Assembly: GCA_958296015.1 (NCBI GenBank)
Contig: CATQIH010000039.1
Location: 60,875-124,874, forward strand
Origin: Cyclobacteriaceae bacterium
GTDB taxonomy: Bacteria; Bacteroidota; Bacteroidia; Cytophagales; Cyclobacteriaceae
Length of the DNA stretch: 64,000 bases
Direction of reading: 5' to 3'
Positions 54,171 to 62,504 of this stretch are shown in pieces. Both the position numbers and the translations under genes were made by a program. Position 1 is the first letter of the stretch. Every line of letters begins with the position of its first letter. The notes beneath the pieces were generated by a model that saw nothing but the letters and a program-made list of their open reading frames with translations, searched no databases and was not told where the DNA came from.

Positions 54171-56717
54171 TTATACGACTTTAGCCTCCTGTGCTGCTCT
54201 TTCTGCCAGGTCTTGGATATAATAAACGGAGTCGCTGGCAGAAATACGAATGTTTTCAAGCAGATGCACTATCTCTTCATCCTCGATATATTCTTTTGCC
54301 AAAGCCTGTTTTAGCTTATCCAGTTGCATACTCAAGTAAAAGTTCTTGACCATTCTGATAGAGGGCGTCTGCTTGTGTATGGTTTTTCGCAGATTATACA
54401 GGTCTTTTTGCTCTGCAAGCTCGGCTACTTGTCCGGGAAGCGTATCAAAATTTTGCTTTAGCGAATTTAGCAAAGCCGTGATAAACTGATGGTCGCTACT
54501 GTACTGTTCTACCATATCTGCCAATGATAGCACTTCCTCTTTATTTTGAATGTGGAAGTTTTCCTGAGCCATCGTTAGCTTGAGGTTTTTGGCAATCTTC
54601 ATGTACAGTTCCTCTGGGTTGAACGGCTTGGACAGGTAATCGTTCATACCCGAACTGATCACTCTTTCCTTCACATCCAGCACCACATCGGCGGTAAGTG
54701 CGATAATAGGAATCTGCTTGAAGCGCCCCCCCAGCTTGCGTATTTCCTCGGTGGCTACGAATCCATTCATCACAGGCATCTGCAAATCCATCAGAATAAT
54801 ATCGTAGTCTTTCTCTTTGACCATATCCAGTGCTTCCTGTCCATTTTCTGCGGAGTCTACCTTGATGCCTACTTTACCCAGAAAGTTGGCCGCCACTAAT
54901 TGGTTAGAAAGATTATCTTCTACCAGCAGCAAGTGAAATCCTTGGAGATAGGCTTTGTCCATATGCTGCTGCGGCTGTATTTGATGGTTTGCTGTATTTT
55001 CATCTTTAGCAAAGGTAAGCTCAAAGCCAAAAGTACTACCAATCGCTTCTTTGCTTTTCACCCATATTTTTCCTCCCTGTAGTTCTACCAGCTTTTTACA
55101 GATTGTAAGACCCAGGCCGGTACCTCCAAATTTGCGAGTGGTATTCTCATCGGCTTGTGTAAAGCTATCAAATATCTCTTTCAGGCTCTTGGCATCAATC
55201 CCAATACCGGTATCTCGTACTTCAAAGTTTACCGCCAGATTTTTCTTTTTATCTTCTTTTATATGCACGTGAATACTCACAAAACCCTTTTCGGTAAACT
55301 TGATGGCATTACTCACCAGATTATTGAGTATTTGGGTGAGTCGTACCTGATCACCTATCACGCTGGCAGGCAGTGCCGGGTCTGTATTAATATTGAGCGC
55401 AATGTTTTTTTCCTGCGCTTTAAAAGCAAAAGCTTTGCTAATACCAGTGAGTATTTCCTGTATGCTAAAGCTTGTATCCTCAAATTTTATCTTACCGGCT
55501 TCAATCTTGGAGAAATCCAGAATATCGTTGATGATTACCAGCAGATGGTTGGCCGAAAATTGTAAGTTCTTGAGGTAGTCCATCTGCTCCTGCTTGGGTT
55601 GGCTTTCCAGCAGCAGCCGTGCCATACCGATGATCACGTTGAGCGGCGTACGGATTTCATGGCTCATGGTAGACAGAAAATCCTGCTTGGCCAGGGCCGA
55701 TCTTTCAGCTTTCTCCTTGGCTCGTTGAAGCTTTTTCTCCGACTCAAAGTGTGTAGACATATCAAAGGAGACAAAAGCGTAGCCTATTTCCTTTTCAGTA
55801 GCGTCTCTTAATACAGAATGAATGATATGTAATGGAATGGTATGTCCTGCTTTGTGTTTAAGTTTGAGTTCTCCTTCCCAGGTTCTGCGCGACTGTAAGA
55901 CTTGATGCGCCTGTGTCTTTTGTTTGGCGAGCTTACCAAAGCCTAAAACGTCAGTTGTCTTTTTTCCCAGAATTTCCTTTTCATTCCATCCAAAAAGCTT
56001 TTCGGCAGAACGGTTCCAATATACGATTTCATTATGGAGGTTGGTGGCCACAATAGCACTATCTACCTGCTCCAGTAGCGAGGCATGAAAAGCCACCTTT
56101 TCCTGCGCTTCTTTCCTGTCCCTGATCTCATGGGTGAGCTTTGCTGTGGCATATTCAAGGTCTTTTGTGCGGTGATTAATGATCAACTCAAGCTTATCTT
56201 TGTGGTGCTGAAGCTCATACTCTGCTTTTGCCCTTTCACGCACCTGTTCTTCCAGCAGATGGTTAGTTTCCTGTAGGTTGGACAATGTAGGCAGTTTCAG
56301 AATGACAGGAAGCAGTGGCCACAATGTGATGACCGTAGAAATAGCCAGTAAAGCACACAGAATTTCTAGCACCCCAACAACAGCTTCCACATTGTCCCAG
56401 GCACCGTAAGCTTGTAGCAAATGTGTGATGCCTGTAGCCAAAACAAATGTTGCCAGCAGTATAAAGAAAGGACGAGATTGCTTCAGATCTTTTCTTTTGA
56501 TAAGCATATAGAAAATAACGGCAGGAACAATCAGATAAGTACATGCCAACGTTATCTCTGCTATTGTTTCAAGCCAAAATACACCCAAGTTTCTGATATA
56601 TGTATATACTTCCCGTACTGGTTCTGTGCCAGAAGAAACCAAAATATCTTGAAAGGAGCTTTTGAAGAGCTGCCCGCTAAAGACAATGTATTTGAGTAAG
56701 TTAGAAACGATCTCCAT
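54171..56717 (-). CDS. hybrid histidine kinase with ethylene-receptor-like membrane domain
   Basis: An 848-residue kinase. Residues ~35-145 form a three-helix domain resembling the ETR1 ethylene sensor (IAEITLACTYLIVPAVIFY; FILLATFVLATGITHLLQAYGAW). Then come a coiled coil (~145-205), a PAS (~210-330), HisKA with FLSTMSHEIRTPLNVIIGMA, a HATPase with LNNLVSNAIKFTEKG and GLGLTICKKLVELQGG, a receiver domain with IILMDLQMPVMNGF, and a C-terminal HPt-like domain with LRKTIHKQTPS. Multi-step phosphorelay in one chain; its output regulator is not adjacent. Confidence 0.9.
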   Translation of the reverse strand: MEIVSNLLKYIVFSGQLFKSSFQDILVSSGTEPVREVYTYIRNLGVFWLETIAEITLACTYLIVPAVIFYMLIKRKDLKQSRPFFILLATFVLATGITHLLQAYGAWDNVEAVVGVLEILCALLAISTVITLWPLLPVILKLPTLSNLQETNHLLEEQVRERAKAEYELQHHKDKLELIINHRTKDLEYATAKLTHEIRDRKEAQEKVAFHASLLEQVDSAIVATNLHNEIVYWNRSAEKLFGWNEKEILGKKTTDVLGFGKLAKQKTQAHQVLQSRRTWEGELKLKHKAGHTIPLHIIHSVLRDATEKEIGYAFVSFDMSTHFESEKKLQRAKEKAERSALAKQDFLSTMSHEIRTPLNVIIGMARLLLESQPKQEQMDYLKNLQFSANHLLVIINDILDFSKIEAGKIKFEDTSFSIQEILTGISKAFAFKAQEKNIALNINTDPALPASVIGDQVRLTQILNNLVSNAIKFTEKGFVSIHVHIKEDKKKNLAVNFEVRDTGIGIDAKSLKEIFDSFTQADENTTRKFGGTGLGLTICKKLVELQGGKIWVKSKEAIGSTFGFELTFAKDENTANHQIQPQQHMDKAYLQGFHLLLVEDNLSNQLVAANFLGKVGIKVDSAENGQEALDMVKEKDYDIILMDLQMPVMNGFVATEEIRKLGGRFKQIPIIALTADVVLDVKERVISSGMNDYLSKPFNPEELYMKIAKNLKLTMAQENFHIQNKEEVLSLADMVEQYSSDHQFITALLNSLKQNFDTLPGQVAELAEQKDLYNLRKTIHKQTPSIRMVKNFYLSMQLDKLKQALAKEYIEDEEIVHLLENIRISASDSVYYIQDLAERAAQEAKVV

Positions 56718-57282
56718 TATTAAAAATTAATGTCAGATTTTGTGAACCTGATGTCTCCTGCAAACTATTACCACTTTTACGCCTTACACAATGCTACTTT
56801 CATATATACATGCGTAAGATTTCTACGTAATTTGTGGTACTTACTGATATTTGAAGACAACGAGCGATAATATGCCATAGTATCAATTTATAAATACTTT
56901 TTTGTATTTAAACATAGTATTATGCCTTGTTATCATTAGCTAACTCTAGCATAGGATATAGACATACTTCAAAGCTTAAAGCTAACCCACATTATGTTCT
57001 AATCTATTTACTCTTTCAGGAAGATATTACATGCATAGGTTAAATAGGAATAACCGCATTTTTATGAGTATTATTATACACTATTTTACTTTTAACAGTA
57101 CAAAATTGTACTAAAAATATATATTTGTTTTTTGGCGATATGAAATATATATCATGGCATCTTCGATTTACGCTATTGCAACCTGTAGCTTGCATTTTTA
57201 TTAAAAACTTACAAAACGCCAACGCACAGATAGGCATTTGTACCAGATGGGGCTTTCAATTTATTAGCAGTATAGCAATAGC
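56718..57282. other. AT-rich intergenic region, no gene seen
   Basis: About 560 bp of strongly AT-rich DNA between the kinase start and the dnaK terminator. The short open frames here lack any family resemblance or start context. It likely holds the kinase promoter on the minus strand. Confidence 0.5.
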
Positions 57283-57306
57283 AAAAAAAAAGCCCTTGTC
57301 AGGGCC
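57283..57306 (-). terminator. rho-independent terminator after dnaK
   Basis: Minus strand: GCCCT/AGGGC stem with loop GAC, followed by a run of eight or nine T (57291-57283), ~28 bp past the dnaK stop. Confidence 0.8.
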
Positions 57307-57334
57307 TTTTCTGTCTATTGAAACAACAAATACC

Positions 57335-59281
57335 TTATTGCTTGTCTTTGTCATCTACTTCTTCGTATTCTACGTCAGAAACATCCCCACCTTCTGCGGT
57401 GTTGCCAGCATTGGCACCATTAGCCTGCGGGCCACCTTGCGCTTCCGGTCCTGCACCCTGTGCACCAGGATCACCTGCTGCCTGATACATTTCCTGAGAG
57501 GCAGCCTGCCATGCGGCATTTAGTTTTTCCATAGCACTGTCAATACCTGGCAAGTCTTGCGACTGATGCGCGGTTTTGAGGTCTGTCAAAGCACCTTCAA
57601 TAGCTGACTTGTTGCCTGAAGAAAGCTTGTCACCATATTCCTTCAACTGCTTTTCAGTTTGGAATACCATAGAGTCAGCAGCGTTTACCTTTTCTATTTT
57701 TTCTTTTTCCTGCTTATCAGTTTCAGCATTGGCTTCTGCTTCTTTTTTCATGTTCTCTATTTCTGCATCTGTCAGGCCAGAAGAAGCTTCGATCCTGATT
57801 TTCTGCTCTTTATTGGTACCTCTATCTTTGGCAGATACATTAAGAATACCGTTGGCATCAATATCAAAGGTTACTTCCACCTGAGGCACACCTCTTGGTG
57901 CTGGCGGAATCCCATCCAGGTGGAACCGGCCAATCGTACGGTTGTCTTTTGCCATCGGACGCTCACCCTGTAGCACATGAATTTCTACGGATGGCTGGTT
58001 GTCAGATGCCGTGGAAAACACTTCGGATTTCTTGGTAGGAATTGTTGTATTGGATTCAATCAGTCTGGTAAATACACCACCCATGGTTTCGATACCCAGC
58101 GAAAGCGGAGTTACGTCCAGCAACAATACATCTTTCACGTCTCCGGTGAACACACCACCCTGGATGGCTGCACCTAAAGCCACTACTTCGTCAGGATTGA
58201 CACCTTTAGAAGGTTTTTTACCAAAAAACTTCTCTACTTCTTCCTGTATTTTGGGAATACGGGTAGAGCCGCCAACCAAAATTACCTCATCTATATCTGC
58301 GTTGGACAAACCTGCATCTTTCATGGCCTTACGGCAAGGTTCCAACGTTCTGCGCACCAAGTCATCTGTTAGTTGCTCAAACTTTGCACGAGACAAAGTG
58401 CGTACCAAGTGCTTTGGAATACCATCTACCGGCATGATATACGGCAGATTGATTTCTGTACTGGTAGCACTGGAAAGCTCAATTTTGGCCTTTTCGGCAG
58501 CTTCTTTCAAACGTTGAAGTGCCATCGGGTCTTTTCTCAGATCAATGCCTTCATCTTTCTTAAACTCATCTGCCAGCCAGTTAATAATCTTTGAGTCAAA
58601 ATCATCACCACCCAGGTGAACATCACCATTGGTTGATTTTACTTCAAAAACGCCATCGCCTAATTCCAGGATAGAAATATCAAAAGTACCTCCACCCAAG
58701 TCATACACCGCTATCTTTAGGTCCTGATTTTTCTTGTCCAGACCATATGCCAATGCAGCAGCGGTAGGCTCATTGATAATTCTTTTTACTTCGAGACCTG
58801 CAATCTGGCCAGCTTCTTTGGTAGCCTGGCGTTCTGCGTCGTTGAAGTAGGCAGGCACGGTGATGACAGCCTCATTAATAGTTGTACCCAGATAGTCTTC
58901 TGCTGTGGACTTCATTTTCTGGAGGATCATAGCAGAAATTTCCTGCGGCGTATACAATCTGTCACCAATCTTTATCCTGACAGTATCATTGCTGCCTTTT
59001 TCTAACTTGTAGGAAATATTTTTCATTTCCTCGGGCACATCAGAATATTTTTTACCCATAAATCGCTTTACAGAACTAATGGTGTTCTGTGGATTGGTAA
59101 TGGACTGACGCTTAGCAGGGCTACCTACTTTACGCTCTCCGTTACCGTTATCTAAAAACGCAACAATGGAAGGAGTGGTCCTTCCGCCCTCACTGTTAGG
59201 AATCACGACAGGTTCATTACCTTCCATGACAGCCACACAGGAGTTGGTTGTTCCTAAGTCTATGCCTATGATTTTTCCCAT
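57335..59281 (-). CDS. dnaK: molecular chaperone DnaK (Hsp70)
   Basis: A 648-residue Hsp70. [17 protein letters not shown] (phosphate 1), [16 protein letters not shown] (phosphate 2), [14 protein letters not shown] (adenosine), the substrate domain from ~390 with [14 protein letters not shown], and the C-terminal lid end in a Gly/Gln/Ala-rich linker and EEVDDKDKQ. It is alone: grpE and dnaJ are not adjacent. The upstream 231-bp region is shared with a divergent gene. Confidence 0.97.
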   Translation of the reverse strand: MGKIIGIDLGTTNSCVAVMEGNEPVVIPNSEGGRTTPSIVAFLDNGNGERKVGSPAKRQSITNPQNTISSVKRFMGKKYSDVPEEMKNISYKLEKGSNDTVRIKIGDRLYTPQEISAMILQKMKSTAEDYLGTTINEAVITVPAYFNDAERQATKEAGQIAGLEVKRIINEPTAAALAYGLDKKNQDLKIAVYDLGGGTFDISILELGDGVFEVKSTNGDVHLGGDDFDSKIINWLADEFKKDEGIDLRKDPMALQRLKEAAEKAKIELSSATSTEINLPYIMPVDGIPKHLVRTLSRAKFEQLTDDLVRRTLEPCRKAMKDAGLSNADIDEVILVGGSTRIPKIQEEVEKFFGKKPSKGVNPDEVVALGAAIQGGVFTGDVKDVLLLDVTPLSLGIETMGGVFTRLIESNTTIPTKKSEVFSTASDNQPSVEIHVLQGERPMAKDNRTIGRFHLDGIPPAPRGVPQVEVTFDIDANGILNVSAKDRGTNKEQKIRIEASSGLTDAEIENMKKEAEANAETDKQEKEKIEKVNAADSMVFQTEKQLKEYGDKLSSGNKSAIEGALTDLKTAHQSQDLPGIDSAMEKLNAAWQAASQEMYQAAGDPGAQGAGPEAQGGPQANGANAGNTAEGGDVSDVEYEEVDDKDKQ

Positions 59282-59499
59282 GATATTTTATTAATTTAGT
59301 TGAGTTAATTTCTTTTACCATTCACTCATCAATGCTTGTGCCATTAGAAAAACTTGTGACAGAATGTCATATTATGGCACTATTTAAGCTACAATGGCAA
59401 GTTTTTTGAGCTTTTATGATTATTACTGCAAAAATGACAATAGCAGGCTATCAAACTTACAAAAGCCACGTTATTCTATTCTTTGCAGGTTATTTTAGC

Positions 59500-59507
59500 T
59501 AATTTTG
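59500..59507 (+). promoter_or_regulatory. candidate -7 box (TAATTTTG) of 59513-60268
   Basis: TAnnTTTG match ending 5 bp before ATG 59513. The only TTTG upstream is at 14-bp spacing (59482-59485), shorter than usual, so the -33 box is unsure. Again predicts a leaderless or near-leaderless transcript. Confidence 0.35.
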
Positions 59508-59512
59508 CTTAT

Positions 59513-60268
59513 ATGAAGTTCATCCTTACTGTCATGGCCACATTTTATACGCTGGCACTTGTAGCGCAGACAAACGAAAATCTCAACTTAGAGCTATCCG
59601 CTATTGTAGTAGATACGGCAGATCAGGCCATTCCTTTTGTCACCGTCACCAACCTAACTTATCATACAGGAGCTGTCACCGACGAAGAAGGCTTCTTCTT
59701 CATTCGGTTTGGTAAAGAAGATACCCTGGAAATTTCAGCTGTAGGATACGAAAAGCAACAACTCTATTTTGGTGACACAGCCACTGCGTCATACCATGAG
59801 CTGGTAGTTACATTGAGCGAAAAAACATATGCATTGGAAAATGTAACAGTATTTGCCTACAAAGACGAATATGCTTTTAAGAAAGCCCTGTTGGCACTGG
59901 ATGAAAGCGACCTGCCCAAAGCTCCTTCCAAAATTAGTATTCCTGGTGCTTACAATGGACCCAGGACAGAAAAGCGACCTAGCATCGTTCGCAGCCCAGT
60001 CTCTTTTTTATTTGACCGGCTCAGCCGACACGCCAAAGAGGAGCGAAAAGCTCAGGAAGTAGCGCAGGAATATGAATATCGTAAAACACTGGACAAAAAA
60101 TACAACAAAGATATGATAGGCAAGATTACAGGGCTGAAGGATAACAAGCTAGATGAGTTTATGGCATACTGCCGCCTTGAAGATGCTTTTGTAGAAAAGT
60201 CTAATAATTATGAGATCATCGTAGCCATCAACCGTTGCTATGAAAATTTTCAAATGAATAGGCACTAA
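59513..60268 (+). CDS. exported protein with carboxypeptidase-like regulatory domain
   Basis: A 251-residue secreted protein. The signal peptide MKFILTVMATFYTLALVAQ is followed by a CarboxypepD_reg-like beta sandwich (~25-115; LSAIVVDTADQAIPFVTVTN, GAVTDEEGFFFIRFG, LEISAVGYEKQQLYFGD). A lysine/glutamate-rich helical part comes after it (~180-251, FDRLSRHAKEERKAQEVAQE). ATG 59513 is better than 59483 because it starts the signal peptide. Such proteins occur near surface and TonB systems, but none is adjacent; role unknown. Confidence 0.8.
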   Translation: MKFILTVMATFYTLALVAQTNENLNLELSAIVVDTADQAIPFVTVTNLTYHTGAVTDEEGFFFIRFGKEDTLEISAVGYEKQQLYFGDTATASYHELVVTLSEKTYALENVTVFAYKDEYAFKKALLALDESDLPKAPSKISIPGAYNGPRTEKRPSIVRSPVSFLFDRLSRHAKEERKAQEVAQEYEYRKTLDKKYNKDMIGKITGLKDNKLDEFMAYCRLEDAFVEKSNNYEIIVAINRCYENFQMNRH

Positions 60269-60287
60269 ATGGCCTGATTTCTTACAT

Positions 60288-60815
60288 ATGACACGTTTCG
60301 TTGCTCCTGCCATTATTTGTTGCCTATTTTGTACATGCTTACTCACCAAAAGCCTTGCCCAGCAGTATCTTGTTTTTTATAATGATGCCACCGGACAACT
60401 CGTCCAGATACGCACAAGAGATGTAATTAAGCTGGAATATAGCGGCTACCTGTCGCAACCGGAAATGCTGGAAAACAAGGTGATACGAATAAAACAGGAT
60501 ACTCTAGTGCTGGGCCGCACTGTATTTGGATATGCCGATCCAAAAACTCTTAGAACAGTACTGCTTCAGGATGTCACAGGCTTTCGCCGGTTTTCCCGCT
60601 TGCGGTACACCCTCAAAACTACGGCACAAATAGGCACCGCTGTTGGCTCTTTTTTTCTGTTCAGACAGGTGATTAACAGACGACAATTATCTGGCACTAC
60701 CGATGTTTTACTGTCGTTGGGCGTGGGCATAGGATCTGCGTTGTTGATAGAGGTTCTTTTCCCCAAAAGAATCAAACACCATATGAAAAACGGCTGGGAA
60801 TATAGGGTGTACTAA
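60288..60815 (+). CDS. exported hypothetical protein
   Basis: A 175-residue protein with a signal peptide (APAIICCLFCTCLLTKSLAQ) and a region that reads like a small beta domain (YLVFYNDATGQLVQIRTRDVIKLEYSG...). Two C-terminal hydrophobic stretches follow (AQIGTAVGSFFLFRQVI; VLLSLGVGIGSALLIEVLF). Starts 19 bp after the preceding gene, so it is probably co-transcribed with it. No known family recognised. Confidence 0.7.
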   Translation: MTRFVAPAIICCLFCTCLLTKSLAQQYLVFYNDATGQLVQIRTRDVIKLEYSGYLSQPEMLENKVIRIKQDTLVLGRTVFGYADPKTLRTVLLQDVTGFRRFSRLRYTLKTTAQIGTAVGSFFLFRQVINRRQLSGTTDVLLSLGVGIGSALLIEVLFPKRIKHHMKNGWEYRVY

Positions 60816-61079
60816 ATAGTATTATTCTATCATTATTTTGGCCAAAATGTACTAAAAAAGTTGTTAAAATCTGTAGTGAAACTTACATCTGTTTTTCAGT
60901 AAAAATCTTTCCAGTTACATTTAAGTAGCTTTCTATCTATTTATTACATCATTTTTGCTTATCAACTCCATGGACTATATAGCTTTTGTTTGCAGCAGAG
61001 GACCATGTAGTATTTAGGAAAAACTATGTTTTTAAGTAATCTATTTATACACACCATTTCTGGTTAACTAAAAAATAAT

Positions 61080-62387
61080 ATGGAGCATTCTACAAAACAC
61101 GAAAGAACCTTAGCAACAATTGAAGAAGTTGTACACCGATCACGTTCCCTGGGCATTGCCCATCAGATTATTGAAGATGAGGCACTGGATGGGAGAAGTA
61201 TTACGATCAACGGTGAGAAGGTAGTAAACTTCGGTTCGTGTAGCTACATGGGACTGGAAGTAGACGAAAGGCTCAAAAAAGGGGCTATAGAAGCGGTCAT
61301 GAAATATGGCACACAGTTTTCTTCTTCCAGGGCTTATTTATCTGTCACTTTGTATAAAGAAATAGAAGAATTGCTGAGTGCTATTTTTGAAGCACCCGTA
61401 ATCCTGGCACCAACTACTACACTGTGCCATCAGTCTAATCTGCCTGTACTGATAGGTGACAATGATGCCATTTTGCTAGATTATCAAGTGCATGAAAGTG
61501 TACAGAATGCCGTACGAATACTCAAAGCAAGGAATATTCATGTAGAGATTGTTCGGCATAATAACATGGAAGCTCTGGAAGAAAAAATTCAGACGCTGAG
61601 CAAAACACACGGCAAAGTGTGGTATATGGCTGATGGTGTATACTCTATGTTGGGTGATCTGGCACCGATGCATCAGTTGACGCACCTGCTGAGCACTTAC
61701 GAACAATTCCATCTGTATATTGACGATGCGCATGGCCTGAGCTGGGCTGGAAAAAACGGTGCGGGGTATGTCAAAGACAAATTGTGGTCGCACGAGCGTA
61801 TGTTTATGGTAGGTTCGCTGGCCAAAAGCTTTGGTGCCTGCGGCGGCGTTACAGTGTTTCCTAACGAAAAGTATAAAAACCAGGTGAAAAGCTGTGGCCC
61901 TACGCTCACATTTTCAGGCCCTATCCAGCCACCGGTGCTGGGTGCTGCTATTGAGTCGGCCAAAATACACTTGAGCGACGAAATATATGTACGCCAACAG
62001 CAGTTTATGGAGCGAATGACGTTTTTCAACAAAAGATCTGCCGAACTAGGCGTGCCTCTCATCCACAAATCTTTGTCACCAATTTTTTTCATTGGGGTAG
62101 GAAAACCGGATGCCGGGTATGACATAGCCAAAAAGATAATGGAGCATGGGTACTATGCCAATGTATCTGTTTTTCCTAGTGTGTCTATTACGCAGTCGGG
62201 ACTTAGAATTCCAGTTACCTTACACCATACATTGGCAGACATAGACGGGCTGCTGAGCGTATTGGCTAAAGAATTGCCTGATATATTTGACAGGTATGAT
62301 ATAGACCAGCAAATGATCCAAAGAGTGTTTAAGCTTAAACAAAAAGCAGAAAAAAAGATTGAATACGGCAAGCCGGTCAATCTGTAA
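61080..62387 (+). CDS. alpha-oxoamine synthase-like PLP enzyme (class I/II aminotransferase fold)
   Basis: A 435-residue fold-type I PLP enzyme similar to 8-amino-7-oxononanoate/serine palmitoyl/CqsA-type synthases. Landmarks: YGTQFSSSRAYLS (~76-88), WYMADGVYSMLGDLAP (~181-196), YIDDAHGLSWAGKNGAGYV (~213-231; PLP-binding Asp215/216 and His218) and MVGSLAKSFGACGG (Schiff-base Lys249). The usual HGG near the start of such enzymes is replaced by PTTTLCHQSN. It condenses an amino acid with an acyl-CoA or acyl-carrier substrate by family; the product is unknown. Followed 118 bp later by a membrane sensor. Confidence 0.82.
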   Translation: MEHSTKHERTLATIEEVVHRSRSLGIAHQIIEDEALDGRSITINGEKVVNFGSCSYMGLEVDERLKKGAIEAVMKYGTQFSSSRAYLSVTLYKEIEELLSAIFEAPVILAPTTTLCHQSNLPVLIGDNDAILLDYQVHESVQNAVRILKARNIHVEIVRHNNMEALEEKIQTLSKTHGKVWYMADGVYSMLGDLAPMHQLTHLLSTYEQFHLYIDDAHGLSWAGKNGAGYVKDKLWSHERMFMVGSLAKSFGACGGVTVFPNEKYKNQVKSCGPTLTFSGPIQPPVLGAAIESAKIHLSDEIYVRQQQFMERMTFFNKRSAELGVPLIHKSLSPIFFIGVGKPDAGYDIAKKIMEHGYYANVSVFPSVSITQSGLRIPVTLHHTLADIDGLLSVLAKELPDIFDRYDIDQQMIQRVFKLKQKAEKKIEYGKPVNL

Positions 62388-62504
62388 AGCCCTATCAAAC
62401 AGTATATAATTGCCTATAAATGTACAGGGTGTAAGTTTTTATAGTTTACACCCTTTACCTATATTTTATAATTACGATTGCAGTTGAGTACTCATGGAAA
62501 CATA

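Noticed and set aside
57040..57237. 65-residue minus-strand frame in the dnaK/kinase spacer
   Set aside because: AT-rich, no family resemblance and beyond the dnaK terminator; treated as chance.
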